From contig JAKLMB010000044.1 in NCBI GenBank assembly GCA_022813625.1, positions 62,001 to 126,000 of the forward strand: DNA of 64,000 bases, in the 5' to 3' direction. Shown one piece after another: positions 20,803 through 32,828 of the stretch (positions are counted from its first letter, which is position 1; each line of letters opens with the position of its first letter). The DNA comes from Aaosphaeria pasadenensis. Its lineage: Eukaryota > Ascomycota > Dothideomycetes > Pleosporales. A program made the translations under genes and the position numbers. The notes beneath the pieces are model-generated. The model was not told the origin of the DNA. It saw nothing but the letters and a program-made list of their open reading frames with translations, and did not search any database.

Positions 20803-20906
20803 TGCGATGATTGTTGTAAGTAAATGACTTTTGACTGGATAGCAACAATAAAAGAAGAGTGAAGATAGCAAGTTTGTTTTTGATAGACTATGAAGCAATT
20901 GTGCTC

Positions 20907-20914
20907 TTTATATA
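20907..20914 (-). promoter_or_regulatory. TATA box of the unknown gene
   Basis: TATATAAA on the minus strand lies 105 bp upstream of the chosen ATG at 20802. A transcription start about 30 bp downstream would exclude any start near 20898. Confidence 0.45.
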
Positions 20915-21353
20915 CAATTCTACACAGAAGTGGCACTCCTGATGTCTTTCAGCTGCTCATTTTGAGCAGCCCACAATAATGGTTCCATTTGGGTTGGAAA
21001 GAACCTCACCTCGGCCGTTGCGCGCCACAAAACCAACCCCGCATGCACGCATCGAGGGACATATCATACCAGGAGCCATCATCTTCACCGTCAGCCATAA
21101 CCACCAGCCATAATCTTCTTCGTGTCGGGTCGATAATTACCGTTTGCTTATACTGATAAGGGCAATTATTTGACGAAATAGATAAAAAAATTCCGCGCCT
21201 TGAGCATAAGCATCAGCAGCGTGGCATTCGTAATGCATTTGTAAGTGCAACTTCAAGGCGACAGACAGTAACGCTGTCGTCAGCTTGATAGCTGAATTTT
21301 CAGCCTCGTTGCAATCAACCATCAAATTTTTACAACTCCAAGCTTTTTGGCGC
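20915..21353. other. Intergenic region
   Basis: No supported gene between the promoter of the unknown gene and the 3' end of the M20 gene. Confidence 0.5.
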
Positions 21354-22721
21354 CTATTCATCGTCCGGCTTTTCGAAATCAGTCTTCGCTCCTGCTGCGG
21401 TCTCATCATCCATTATGACCTGCAGGCCCATCATAGCCATTCCTTTCGCGCACTTCAAGGCAGCTGTATGGGCTTCGTCTGTACCTGCTGCTGCTGCGAA
21501 GCCTGGATTATGGGCTGCTACGTCGCGCTCTGCCGGAATAATGAACGCGCCGTGAAATGAAGGGACTGTGTGCGATACGTTTCCCATGTCAGTCGACGCG
21601 TTCATCGGCTTCTCTTGGTTGACCAAGACCTTTGAGCCGAAAGCGTCCATGTGTTTGGCGTAAGTTTCGCATAGGGTCTGATTTGAACGAAGATTAAGGT
21701 ACGTTGGAGATCTATAGTTTGTTAGAATCCATCATGTAAACCTGCATTAATTGACAAGAACTTACTTGATATAATTCAGTTTGCATCCAGTGGAAGTTGC
21801 TGCAGCCTCCAAGCAAGCTTCTACTCGCTTCAACAACTTGTCGGCTCTTTCGGCAGTTGGACTTCTCACATTCCAGTTCATCTTGGTGTATTCTGTGATG
21901 ACATTGGGAACTGTTCCTCCTTGCTCGATCACGCCGTGGACTCTCTCATCTGGTTCCATTTGCTGTCTCAGCAACGCAACGTTGGTGTAAGCAGCAACAG
22001 CAGCATCAAGTGCGTTCACGCCATTCCAGGGCTCTCCAGCGGCATGTGCAGGCTTTCCTCGGAACTCCGTGCGAAACTTGTGAGAAGCAATCAAGCGGAA
22101 ACCAGCAAGTCCAGTATAACTTCCAGGAACCTTTAGTACTTGTCGATCAGATACGGGATGCGCCATGATGGCTGCAGCAATATCGTCCGAGAAAGCTCCG
22201 GCGTCGATCAACTTCGCTTTTCCGCCTCCTCCCTCTTCGGCAGGTGTTCCAAGAATCCGCACACGTCCAGCGATTTTGTGGGTTTTGAGGCTCTCTGCGA
22301 TGGCGAAGAAGGTTGCGATTGAAGACGTGGCAATCAAGTTATGCCCACATGCGTGTCCAATCTGGGGAAGAGCATCGTACTCGCAGCAGACCACGATTAG
22401 GCGACCTCCTTGACCATATTCAGCCTCAAAGCTGGTATCGAGCCCATAAGTATGTCGCTTAACGTTGTATCCTTTCTGCTCAAGCAAGGCTGTTATGATC
22501 TCGTGGGCATAGTGTTCTTGGTATGCAGTCTCGGGGTGAGAGTGTATCTTCTTGTTGATGTCATGGAGTTCCGAATCCAGACGGTCGATTGTGCTTCCCA
22601 CTGTGGACCGAGCATCGTCCAGCACTGGTTTTAAGGACTCATTTGGTTCGGACTTAGGAGTGACGCCCCCAAGGGGACGGCTTTCTTCTCCTAGAGACTC
22701 GTCTGGCTTCAAGTTGACCAT
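21354..22721 (-). CDS. M20 family amidohydrolase (M20D / PM20D2-like)
   Basis: Two exons (22721-21766 and 21711-21354; 54-bp intron) give 437 residues. Metal-site segments of the M20 fold are visible: CEYDALPQIGHACGHN (residues 113-128) and TPAEEGGGGK, with HAAGEPWNGVNALDA typical of the dimerisation/lid domain. C-terminal AERDVAAHNPGF may supply the last ligand. Enzymes of this group hydrolyse N-acyl amino acids, dipeptides or amide conjugates. It is cytosolic, with no signal peptide. The start is the ATG at 22721; the frame further upstream begins only with TTG. It is divergent from a Zn2Cys6 gene 475 bp away and close to a DAL5-type permease, suggesting a nitrogen or amide catabolic unit. 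Confidence 0.88.
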
Positions 22722-23196
22722 AGTGGTTGAAAGAAAGGTGGAAATGAGCAATGATATAGCTTTGATGAAAGCAGAAGAATTGCACTCGTCCGAATATCAA
22801 AGGACAACGATGAATAAATATCTTTTAAGCTGACGGGACTGAGATATGCATTGTAATATCAGTCGTGGAACGCGTGAATTTCAGCCAGGTCTCCTATCTA
22901 CATTATTTTGACACACATACGGTGTAACTGGTGAAAACATTATTCGATTGAGTAACGGGAGCGGCTATTCTGGTTTGCGCGTCGGCTATCTTGCCACCCT
23001 AGTATAACGGTCTCCACCAAATAGACGGGTATGTTATCCAACCATTGGCCAACATCAGTCTACCCCATACTTCGCAAGCGTCCGTCTTTCGTTGTGATAA
23101 GCAACCGTGACGCTTAAGTCGGACGTCTGGCTCCACTGTCGCCAAAACATTGTCGCCAACTTCTCCACCACAGTTTGTCAGAAGAACCGACCCGAA
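22722..23196. promoter_or_regulatory. Divergent promoter of M20 amidohydrolase and Zn2Cys6 regulator
   Basis: This 475-bp region contains CGGCTATTC at 22962-22970 and CGGCTATC at 22983-22990. The same octamer recurs in front of the MFS permease gene (24975-24982). CGG triplets are the usual half-site of Zn2Cys6 proteins, so autoregulation by the adjacent factor is plausible but unproven. Confidence 0.4.
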
Positions 23197-24891
23197 ATGT
23201 CTCCTCAGGCTTCCCCTCAATCTCAATCTGGCTCAGATGATCAACAACTGCGCACCACAGGGCGCATATTCCGCCGGTCGCGACAAGGGTGTTGGACATG
23301 TCGAAGTCCACAGGTCAAGAAGCGTTGCGATGAGCAGCGTCCCGTATGCGGAAGATGCTCCCGTCTGAAGATTGCTTGCGACTATACCCAACGACCGTCG
23401 GTTGCAGAACGAAGAAGGGCGAAAGAGCTGGCAAACGACCCTGATGCCCTTGTATCCAGCCAACGCCTGCAACGCGAGCGAACGACATCCCCCACGGAGA
23501 ACCATTCGTTAACTCTCATACGGATCCCAGCTCCAGATACGAGTGCTAGCTCCGTCACGCTACTAAGTCAGGATCATGAGGCCATTCACTACTTCCGAAC
23601 CGCCACAGCAAAAACGCATCATACCAAGACTCCAGATTTTGGTCTTTTTTCCATTATGTTCGATGTTGCACAAAGAGATCCTATGGTCATGCACATGGTC
23701 ATCGCTATAGGCCAGAGGGAGATGGATTTGTGCCGAGTGAACCCGGATCAAAGTCCAAAGAGAGATCCTATCCGGCATTACGCATCTGCTCTGAGGTTGA
23801 TGGCATCTGCTATTGCGCCTGAGAAGAACACACGAGACCTGGACGCCATCCTGACAGTCATCTGGTTGATGCTCCTATACGAGCAACAATTTGGAGATGC
23901 CGGGTGCGATGCTTATGTTAATCACCTTATCGGAGCCTCGTCCCTTTTACAACACCATGTAAAAGCATTGCTTCCTCCTGTCCCAAAGAACTTTAAGTCA
24001 AACGAAAAGGGGACGGTGTTCACGAAGAGCTCCTCGGCTAATTATAGCATGACGCTGTCAATCTATTCAGCACGTATATTGATATGGCTCTTTTTGCTGG
24101 ACGCCTCTGCTTCATCTACAGGAATTGGTGGTCAAATCACGAGTACCCTGCTTGATAACAAGTTTGGCTATGGCGCTATGCAAGATATTTCGGAGATGGA
24201 AGCACTCTCCCGCTTTCATCGGTTCTCCAACCCTCTGTATCGTTTACACTGGGGGGATGCTTACCCTCAGTCTGAGCTCTTAGACGATGTTGAGAATCGC
24301 AACATCTACACAATCCTGGGCCAATGTTCACAACTGCGTTTTATGACCGCCCGTCTCGCATCTGTTTACCAAACGGATGCAGCCAGAGCGACTGGCGAGG
24401 CGCGTAAGCTGGAATCTGCTATCGAGGAGGTCGGCTATCTTGCTACCGAATCACTAGAGGTCGCGAGCTGCCTTTCTCCGCACACTGATAACCGACATCG
24501 CTTAGTTGCCAATATCAGAGCGATAGTACCAATGTACTATGCAGCAGTGCTTGACTTCATGCGCTTGACAAAGTTCGATCAGCCTCTAGACGACCGCCAA
24601 CAGCATGCACTACGAGAGATCATGAACCTGGCTTTCCAAAGCTTCAAGCACGATGGGGACATTGCGATGACCAGGGTCGCGTGGCCACTGTTCATCGCCG
24701 CCCTGGAGACCAACGATCTGCTCCACCGGGAATGGATACTCGCTCGCTTTGCAGCCATTAGCAAGTATGGAAGCAATTATCAAAGGGCTCATTGGTTCCT
24801 CCTCAAAATCATCCCCATGCAAGAACGGCTGGGGAAGCGCGTCAACCTACAGGAGCAACTTCGCAGCATGGAACGCTTCGTTCTAGGATAA
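23197..24891 (+). CDS. Zn2Cys6 transcription factor
   Basis: A single exon of 564 residues. The zinc cluster near residues 30-60 reads CWTC, then eight residues (RSPQVKKR), C, DEQRPV, C, GR, C, SRLKIA, C. The spacing is CX2CX8CX6CX2CX6C, two residues longer in the first loop than the usual CX2CX6C. The rest is the helical fungal-specific factor domain (DUF3468-like; TVIWLMLLYEQQFGD is typical). ATG 23197 puts the cluster at the usual N-terminal position; the frame is open further upstream, from a non-ATG codon at 23107. It lies between the divergent amidohydrolase and the permease, which it probably regulates (inference). Confidence 0.88.
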   Translation: MSPQASPQSQSGSDDQQLRTTGRIFRRSRQGCWTCRSPQVKKRCDEQRPVCGRCSRLKIACDYTQRPSVAERRRAKELANDPDALVSSQRLQRERTTSPTENHSLTLIRIPAPDTSASSVTLLSQDHEAIHYFRTATAKTHHTKTPDFGLFSIMFDVAQRDPMVMHMVIAIGQREMDLCRVNPDQSPKRDPIRHYASALRLMASAIAPEKNTRDLDAILTVIWLMLLYEQQFGDAGCDAYVNHLIGASSLLQHHVKALLPPVPKNFKSNEKGTVFTKSSSANYSMTLSIYSARILIWLFLLDASASSTGIGGQITSTLLDNKFGYGAMQDISEMEALSRFHRFSNPLYRLHWGDAYPQSELLDDVENRNIYTILGQCSQLRFMTARLASVYQTDAARATGEARKLESAIEEVGYLATESLEVASCLSPHTDNRHRLVANIRAIVPMYYAAVLDFMRLTKFDQPLDDRQQHALREIMNLAFQSFKHDGDIAMTRVAWPLFIAALETNDLLHREWILARFAAISKYGSNYQRAHWFLLKIIPMQERLGKRVNLQEQLRSMERFVLG

Positions 24892-25237
24892 TTGGTGCCG
24901 TTAATCGGGCCGATTACTCGTGAATGGCATTAGCATTTCACTAGCAGGATCAACGTGCACAAGCGCTCCAGCGTCGGCTATCTTCACACCACGTGAGGGC
25001 TATCTAACGCTAGACATGCCTCCAGATAGTCGGCTCTCTCAGTCGGTATCTTACCCCACACATTGATTGTGCAGACTGTATGCACGCCCTGAGATATGTT
25101 TGATTGTCATACCACACTTCCCTTAGGAGGAGATAACGAGCTTGGGTCATGATTTATTTAAGAACAGACTTGATCTTCTTGTCCCTCTCAAGCTCATTCA
25201 CAAAACTACCTTCCTACCTATTGGAACCGTTGACACA
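24892..25237 (+). promoter_or_regulatory. Promoter region of the MFS permease with CGGCTATC-like elements
   Basis: The elements are CGGCTATC (24975-24982), GGGCTATC (24997-25004), an inverted GATAGTCGG (25025-25033) and CGGTATC (25044-25050). Four related sites fall in under 80 bp. No gene fits in this stretch. Confidence 0.4.
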
Positions 25238-26994
25238 ATGGCGATCGTTGACGAGAAAGTAATGAGTCCTGCCAAAGACGATGCATCCATCAAGAATGGG
25301 TTTGCCCAAGACATTGATGACTTTGGACATTCGCATGGCCAGTTGTCTCCATCAGATGATCGCAGGATTCTCCGACAGATCGATATGAAGTACTTCGTCC
25401 AGGTCCTTTGATTCTAAAATCAGTATTTCTGACATTGCCTCATAGTTTGCTGCCTGTTATGGCAGTCTCATATCTATTTCAATTCTTGGATAAGTCCGCA
25501 CTCGGTTTTACGGCAATTCTTTCTCTCAGGAAAGACCTGCACGTTACGGGATTAGAATACTCTTGGGCCAACAGTATCTACTATTTCGGTTATTTGGTTG
25601 CGTCTTATCCGATGGGATGGCTTCTAGTTCGTCTTCCTGTTGGCAGGTTGATTGCGGGTTCTATGTATGACACGAATTGCTTGAGACACTTTGCGCGGCG
25701 CTAATTCAATTGCAGATTCGTCTGGGGTGCAATCTTGATGTTGACTTCCACTTGCTCTAATTCTGGCGGTCTTCTAGCAAATCGATTCTTCCTCGGAGCC
25801 TCAGAGAGTGCAATCGGCCCTGGTTTGACTGTCATAGTCGCCATGTGGTACAAGCGTTCCGAACAACCGCTTCGTCACGGAGCGTGGTATCTAGGAAACA
25901 CAACCGCAGGAGTGTTTGGTGGTCTCGTCGGATATGGCGTCGGTCATATAAATACTATTGCGCCATGGAAGGTATGATCTCTGGTATTCAACTGTTGTCG
26001 CTTGCTAAAGAATGACAGGCTGTATTCCTCATCTTCGGAGCGTGCACTGTTTTATGGTCTGCTGTGGTATACTTCTTCCTTCCCGACACGCCTTCCAACG
26101 CTCGATTCCTAAATGAGGAAGATCGGGTCAAGGCTATTGAGCGGGTCAGGGAGAACATGACCGGCATTAAGAGTGATGAGTGGAAATGGAAGCAATCTTT
26201 TGAAGCTTTTCTTGACATCAAAGTTTGGCTTCTCTTCATCATTCAGATCACGTCACAGATCGCCAATGGTGGTATTCATGGTGTAAGTTCCCCAACACCA
26301 CTTAGCCCATGTCGGAGCTAACAGGACTTGCTACAGTTTGGATCAATAATCATCAAAGGCTTTGGCTTCACTACGCTCAACACCCTTCTCGTACAGATCA
26401 TTGCTTATGTCTTCCAATTCGTTTTCGTCGCGATTTGCACGGTGGGAAGCACCTATCTGAAGAATTCACGAACATATTTCATGGCCTGGAATCTCGCCAT
26501 CGCCCTCACTGGTGCGGCAATGATTCGCGAGGTCCATAAAGAACTCATCTGGGCGCGATTCATGGGCTATTGTCTTGCGATAGGATACTCTGCGAACTTT
26601 CCCATGATTTTGAGTATGTCCAGTGGTAACGTTGCGGGTTTTACCAAGAAGACCACCGTCAATGCTATGGTAAGCTAGACTTATTGTCGTTGAGAGGTTT
26701 CTGTTCACATTCTTACGATTCATCTAGATCTTCATCGCGTACTGCGCCGGAAATATCATCGGCCCTCAGCTTTTCATCGAGACTGAAGCACCTGGCTACT
26801 CAACTGGATTTCTTTCCATGTTGATTTGCTTCGGTATCGGTATTGTTGCCTGCTTCATTTTGAGATTCTATCTCGTCTGGGAGAATAAGCGACGGGATGG
26901 ACAGGCATCTGATGGTATGGCTGAAGAGGACATGGATGCCGGCATGTTGGACAGAACCGACAAGGAGATCAAGAGTTTCCGCTATGTGTACTAG
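25238..26994 (+). CDS. MFS transporter, allantoate permease (DAL5/ACS) family
   Basis: Six exons (25238-25389, 25446-25664, 25716-25971, 26019-26282, 26337-26669, 26728-26994) encode 496 residues. RRILRQIDMNLLPVMAVSYLFQFLDKS across the first splice is the family hallmark, as are FFLGASESAIGPGLTVIVAMWYKRSEQ, LPDTPSNARFLNEEDR before the central loop, and NIIGPQLF. Twelve transmembrane helices are expected, with both termini cytosolic. Relatives import allantoate, ureidosuccinate, dipeptides or carboxylate vitamins at the plasma membrane. Beside an M20 amidohydrolase, an amide or N-acyl amino acid substrate is plausible (inference). Confidence 0.9.
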
Positions 26995-28985
26995 GTCTTC
27001 TACAACGATAGATTTCGTATAGCTACAACGGGGCTTTTGCATCGTCGGGATGCAAATTTATTGAAATACGCATCACAGTCTTGTCACGAATTCAATTAAA
27101 TTTCTCTCTCATGAGTACTATCGATGATATTGATCATCATTTCTTTCTATGGCAAGCATCCAACTTCATCTCATTGTAACAGATCTTGTGCTTTCTAGCC
27201 AACAAGTGCCATGAAACATTTGTAGACTGCGACCCTCTCGATCTGCTGATTGCAATTCAAGCAACCAATTTTCAACTTGCATGCTGCGTAGGTTATGTGT
27301 TTGTAGTGAAAGTAGTGCGTTTATAGTATTCATTGTGATTATGTTGAGATTGTACCTGCGAGTGTTACTACCGCACGCTTGCCTTTGATTTCAGTTCCTA
27401 ATCACAATACTAGGCAACGTAAGAGATGGAGGTCGAAATCAAGCTCTTTTGTCATAGCACTGTTAAAACTTTCTTGTAATACAATGTTCTGATTGAACGG
27501 AGGTCTAATCTTATCATCTATGTAGACTGTGGCAGAATGATAGGCGTTGCTAATGGCCATGGTCGTCTCATTGGATGCTTTACTGTCATATCCAGTCGGC
27601 GCCTAGCGACCCTCCAAGTGGTCCACTCTATCCAATTCAGGCAGCTTTACATATCATCCCATGTCGATCCCAGGGTCGCATTTCTCGCATAAACGATGCA
27701 GTCATGGTTTGTGCAATATGAACACACCTTCAGAGATCCGTTATGCGAAGCTGTTCGCATACATGAAATGCCGGCCAACATCGCTTGATATCCTGGTGCG
27801 TATACTTGTTTATTATGACTCCTCCAAGTTATCAGATCGGTGATTTGCTATATGTCCATAGACCGAGTCCCGATGTGACGATCTCGGGTAAGACGCGAAA
27901 GTGTAGGCAGATTTATCCTGAGATATAGCCCAACCAGTCAACCAGGATTGAGATCTTTTGTGACTGCGAAAGACTTACTCATGAGTCACATCCACGTACA
28001 CAGATCTTGAGACGAATACAAATCACGAAGATCTGCTTTTGGAGAAACCCACTCATCTGCGACTAAGCCATGACTGGTACGTGTCAGGATCACTGTCGGC
28101 GTCAAAAGAAGGCAAAGGACGTATTCCACCTTCATGTATGATTCTCACCCTCCTTCGAAGACTACTCACAGTCTATTTAGAACCATGAGCGCATGGAAAC
28201 GATACTTCAAAGAACAAGAACGGTTTGTCACAATATGAACCCTCAAGAACTTCGAGTGCTCTTGATCACGTGATCATGCTGACACAATCATTACCCGATT
28301 GGGATGCCCGACCACACCCTTAACACTCAGCCATGGCGTCCCAACCCCGCAGGCAATGTTTCAATGCTTTGCGACAGACACACCGACTCTTTTTGGAACC
28401 CCGACCCATCTAATTATGTACGCTTCTATTTCTGACGTGTGCATTCTGAATGCAGGGCATCCTAGCAGTAGTCGCGCGTCTGGCGGAGTCGGGGTTGTAC
28501 CCTGTGCGAACCCATGTCGGCGGACATGTGGCTGTGAATATCTAAGTGCCACAACGACATTGCAGATTGGTGGGAAGTGAAAGCGGAAAAACTTATACAG
28601 AAGCTCGGCTGGCCGGCCGGTCGGTACAATTGACCAGCGGACTATCAGCTGAGTACCACTGGGCGAATTCTGGGGCTGGTGTATGTGGTAAAAAGCTTTT
28701 GGGGACGATCGATGTGGTTTCACGACGGACTCTTGCGATCTGATGAACAGTACCAACGACTTGAACAGTTGTGGTATGTTTTAGATATCGTAACATTTCC
28801 GTCGTCTCCGCGCCTAGAACATTGGCTGTTTGAGATGGACTGTTGCTCTTCGTTTTAGAATTTGTTTATGTACTGCCTCTCTGCTGCTCATTCTTCTCAT
28901 TGAACCAGTGAATTCTATCCATTATCAAAACAGCCAATTATTAAAGTTTATTCTGATACCTTTTCATTGTACCTATCCTTTCAAG
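26995..28985. other. Intergenic region of 2 kb
   Basis: No supported gene. Several frames of 60-130 codons on both strands near 28300-28760 have no recognisable content. The last ~150 bp is the likely 5' region of the aminotransferase gene. Confidence 0.5.
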
Positions 28986-30252
28986 ATGGTCTTTCCCCCC
29001 GCGCCTAGTGAGTCCATGGAATGGACAAACCTTGGCTTAACCGTTAAGGACAATGGTACATATGCATTGACAACCTCATATTGATCTACATCCTAACAAT
29101 ATATCAGTGAATGGTCACGTTGAATCCACCTACAGTGTTCTGACAGGAGAGTGGACCGAGCCCAGATTCGTCGAAGATCCTTATATCAAGATTCACGGTC
29201 TTGCACCCGCCTTGAACTACGGACAACAAGCCTATGAAGGACTAAAGGCTCATCGTGGACCCGATGGCAACATCCTTTTGTACCGACCCGTCGCACACGC
29301 GGACCGCCTCGCCATATCCTCAAGCTACGTTTCTATTCCCGAGGTACCCCAAGAGCACTTCCTCAAGTGCGTCAAGTACGCAGTCGCCCGCAATGCAGAG
29401 TTCGTCGCACCCCACAGCACTGAAGCACTGCTTTACATCCGACCCCTTGTCTTCGGCTCAAATGGCCATCTGGCTCTGAGTGCTCCTACTGAGTACACTT
29501 TCGCCATCTATGTACAGCCCGCGAGTGCATACCACGGAGTGCAGCCTCTTCCCGCATGCGTAATCGAGGACTTTGATCGTGCTGCTCCACGCGGCACTGG
29601 CGGCGCAAAGGTCGGTGGCAACTACGCTCCTGTCATCCGCCACACGCAGAAGGCTGCACAGCAAGGTTACCATGTCACTCTTCACTTGGATGCCCAGACT
29701 CGCACATGTGTTGAAGAGTTCTCCACATCTGGTTTCATCGGCATCAAGAAGAACGGCGACAGCGTCACGGTCGTCATTCCTGACAGCAAGACTGTCATTC
29801 AAAGCATCACTTCCGATTCTTGCCTTACTCTGGCCAAGTCTTTCGGCTGGACCGTTGAGAAGCGCGAAGTCCCATGGAGTGAGTGCAAGTTCTTTGACGA
29901 GGTCATCGCTGTCGGTACCGCTGCCTCCTTGCTCCCCATCAGGTCGCTTTCCCGTCCATCCACGGATGAGAAGTTCGTATATGGCGAGAAAGCTGGCGAG
30001 TGCACCCAGAGGCTTGCCAGCGCGATGAGGAATATCATGCGAGGCAACGTTAAAGATGAGTTCGGTTGGACATACACTCTTCAGGAGAAGGACTTGCTGC
30101 TTCCTGAAGAACCCAAGGCTGAAGAGCCCAAGGCTGAAGAACCTCTAATCGAGGAGAAAATCATTAGCTACAGCGCTACGCAAGATATCAAAGCCGCTAC
30201 CGTCACCATCAACCCGATTCCTGCTCCTACTTCAGTTGCAGTAAAGGCATAA
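28986..30252 (+). CDS. Branched-chain-amino-acid aminotransferase (class IV PLP enzyme)
   Basis: Two exons (28986-29055 and 29108-30252; 52-bp intron) give 404 residues. Fold-type IV signatures are present: LNYGQQAYEGLKAHRGPDG near the N-terminus, LLYIRPLVFG, and GTGGAKVGGNYAP with the PLP-binding Lys at about residue 191. The segment EEFSTSGFI replaces the common EVGTMNIF-type motif, and PIRSLSRPS follows. The reaction is transamination of Leu/Ile/Val with 2-oxoglutarate. No mitochondrial presequence is evident, so a cytosolic form is likely. The C-terminal ~50 residues are an extra acidic tail with EEPKA repeats. Diverged members of this group also serve secondary-metabolite clusters. Confidence 0.88.
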
Positions 30253-32828
30253 ACCCCTTGTGTTGTTTCGTCGAGAGGTCCGAATAATGTTTTATTTACT
30301 GTACATTTACTCCATACATACACAAATTCACTATGTTCAATGATAAGATGCGCCACCATAAAATCTCCATCCAATTGCCTTGACAGCTTTTGACAGCCTG
30401 GTTCATGTCATCTTTATCCTTGCAACTTGGCATGTCCTCCGTTCCCGCCTTTCCCTGCATTATGCATTCTGCAATCTGCACCTGTCATCTTCAATCCTTC
30501 AGCCTTCAGCCCCTCCCACCCCCTCCATCCCCGCAAAGTTCCACAACTTCTCCCTCCCTGGGTCACATCTCGTTCACCTCTGATATTAGCTTTCCACACC
30601 GCTTGACGCTATTATCCGATAACGGATGCACTCTCAATGTACACTTGGATATAAGATCATCACGGCAGGAAAGTCGTCTTCAGTATGTCGTGCCCGACCG
30701 CTAAGACTTATTATATGGGGGCCCCAACCAATCGATGAGGCATTTTGCTCTCGCACGACATTGGATGGCCTACGCTCCCATGATTGCAATGCCGAAATGC
30801 CAGATTGAGAATGCTGAGGCGGCTGGAGGCCTTATTCTCCAATATGCCGTGACTGCTGGTGGAGAAGTGATCGAATCGTAAACCACGCTCAACACAAGCC
30901 CCTTCGTAGAATGCATAATCTCTCGTCGCAGTATATGCATGGCGCTTCACACCGAGTACTGTGTGCTGTCAACTGTGCAAATCAGTCTGCAGGACGACAA
31001 GGTCGAAATACTGCACTCGTTAATCATTTCCAAAGTAGTGTTCTGGGATGATCCGTTTCCTGGCTTGCGAACATCCAATCACACAAAGAATATGTCAGCC
31101 CGCGAAGGCCCTCTCCCTGCCCCGTGATGGTGGGAATTCGCACTTTCGTCGCAGAATGTATACAAACAAAGAGCTTCAGATCAAGTACCACTGCTCCACA
31201 TCACGCATACTAGATTTTAATGACAACAACTGCTCGATCAAATTCGCCTTCGCACAGTCTCACACCGCGACCAAGTACCCATAAAAATCAAACAAGGGTA
31301 GGTAGCCGTAGCTGAGCGACCCACGCGGCCACGACTGAGACCTACATGTTGCTGCACAGTAAATCGAACAAACGCCATTCTCGCACTTTGATGACTACCA
31401 CAGTAAAGCTTTGATACTTACCCTAGCTTTGAAATCAAGATGCTCATTTGAATTACTCCAAAAACGCAATCAGCAACGTCCGAATGCGGTACTTCGCAAT
31501 TCTCACTTGTTCCTTTTAGGCCTTCATCGTCTCATCCGAACTACTCGTAAGACAGGTAGGCGCACATACAGGGCGAAAACAGGTCGGACCAGAACGCGAC
31601 GCAACGCGACGCGATGCGGTACCTGCACAGGCAGCGCTGAGAACATGTAATTGACAAGACTGTCCCTGACATGCGACTATGCGATCCCTGTGGATGCTGT
31701 AGCTGATGATGATCCTGCAGGTTGTAGCCGTAGGGTTTTGAGACAGACGGTGTGAAGGGCGGTTGCATATCTCCCGCGCCGGTAACTAGCATAAAAGAGT
31801 AAAGGTGATCTTGAATCGCAAATCGGTCGATCGATGGGAGAATCAGGTCGGATATGGAATGACCATGTGGTTACTGCTGACCGAGGGAGATGGGTGCTGT
31901 TGTGACTTGGACCATCGGGAAACGTATTTGTTGAACATTATCGATGTTTAGGCCATGGCATTGTTCTATCGGTTTGGCGGTAAAGCCAGCCGTCGTGGCT
32001 TGCCCCAGATCTCGATCGCGATCTGAAAGGCGATGGTTTATTATTATAGTCGATTCTACGGTGGCCGGGAAATTCAAACGTTCAAACAGTTGGATCCCGA
32101 AGCCTGCGCTGCCACGCTGCGTCATCCCCCTAGTTTCCACGCTACCTTCCCCATACATCCCTGTGCTCCGTACCCGCGCAAATTATTTCGTCGTATTCGG
32201 ACAGACGAACATGTGTTGAGAGGCCTAGATGCTTGGGTGAATTCCACATTACGAGATGATCAAGTTGCGCGACAATGCGAGTGAGGTATTTAGTTTCATT
32301 TTTTCTGATAGTGAATTCGTAATATGTACGAGCGAGTCTGGAGAATATATACAGTTCCAAAGCCAATAAATGTTCCAACACCAATGTAACCAATAATAAT
32401 AATAAGAGTCTATGTCATGAGGAACGTCAATCTATCTTGCGATTGACCGACGTGTGAGAGAAAAATCCAAGGAAATCCGCCAAACCCAAATGTGTGATGA
32501 ATATGATACAAAGAAAACGCTGATAAGAGAACGCTGGGTATGCGATAATTAAGTAAGAAAAGGCCGTTAATTACCGTCGTTTCGTGATGCCTCGATGCAA
32601 TATAGAAATCTAGGGTATAACAGCGGAAATTGCCGTGAAATAGGAAAGCTGCTAGAGATGGGAACCTGAAAATCCTCCTCGAAATTGGTAGCAGAAAGAT
32701 CGGTCGCAGAATATTTTGATCCGGAAGGAACCAGCCAGTTGTATAGGGCCATAGTGAGGAATTCGAACATATATATAGAGGACCGATCTGCACTGCAGAG
32801 TCGTGACGGCTCATGTCGCAAGGGAGGT
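30253..32828. other. Intergenic region of 2.6 kb
   Basis: No supported gene. Short frames such as 32410-32904 (minus) lie in the probable 3' UTR of the next gene. A small ACGCGACGCA repeat occurs near 31590-31615. Confidence 0.5.

Noticed and set aside
24430..24443. Copy of GTCGGCTATCTTGC inside the Zn2Cys6 coding region.
   Set aside because: It encodes ordinary protein sequence (VGYLA); likely coincidence, not counted as a regulatory site.
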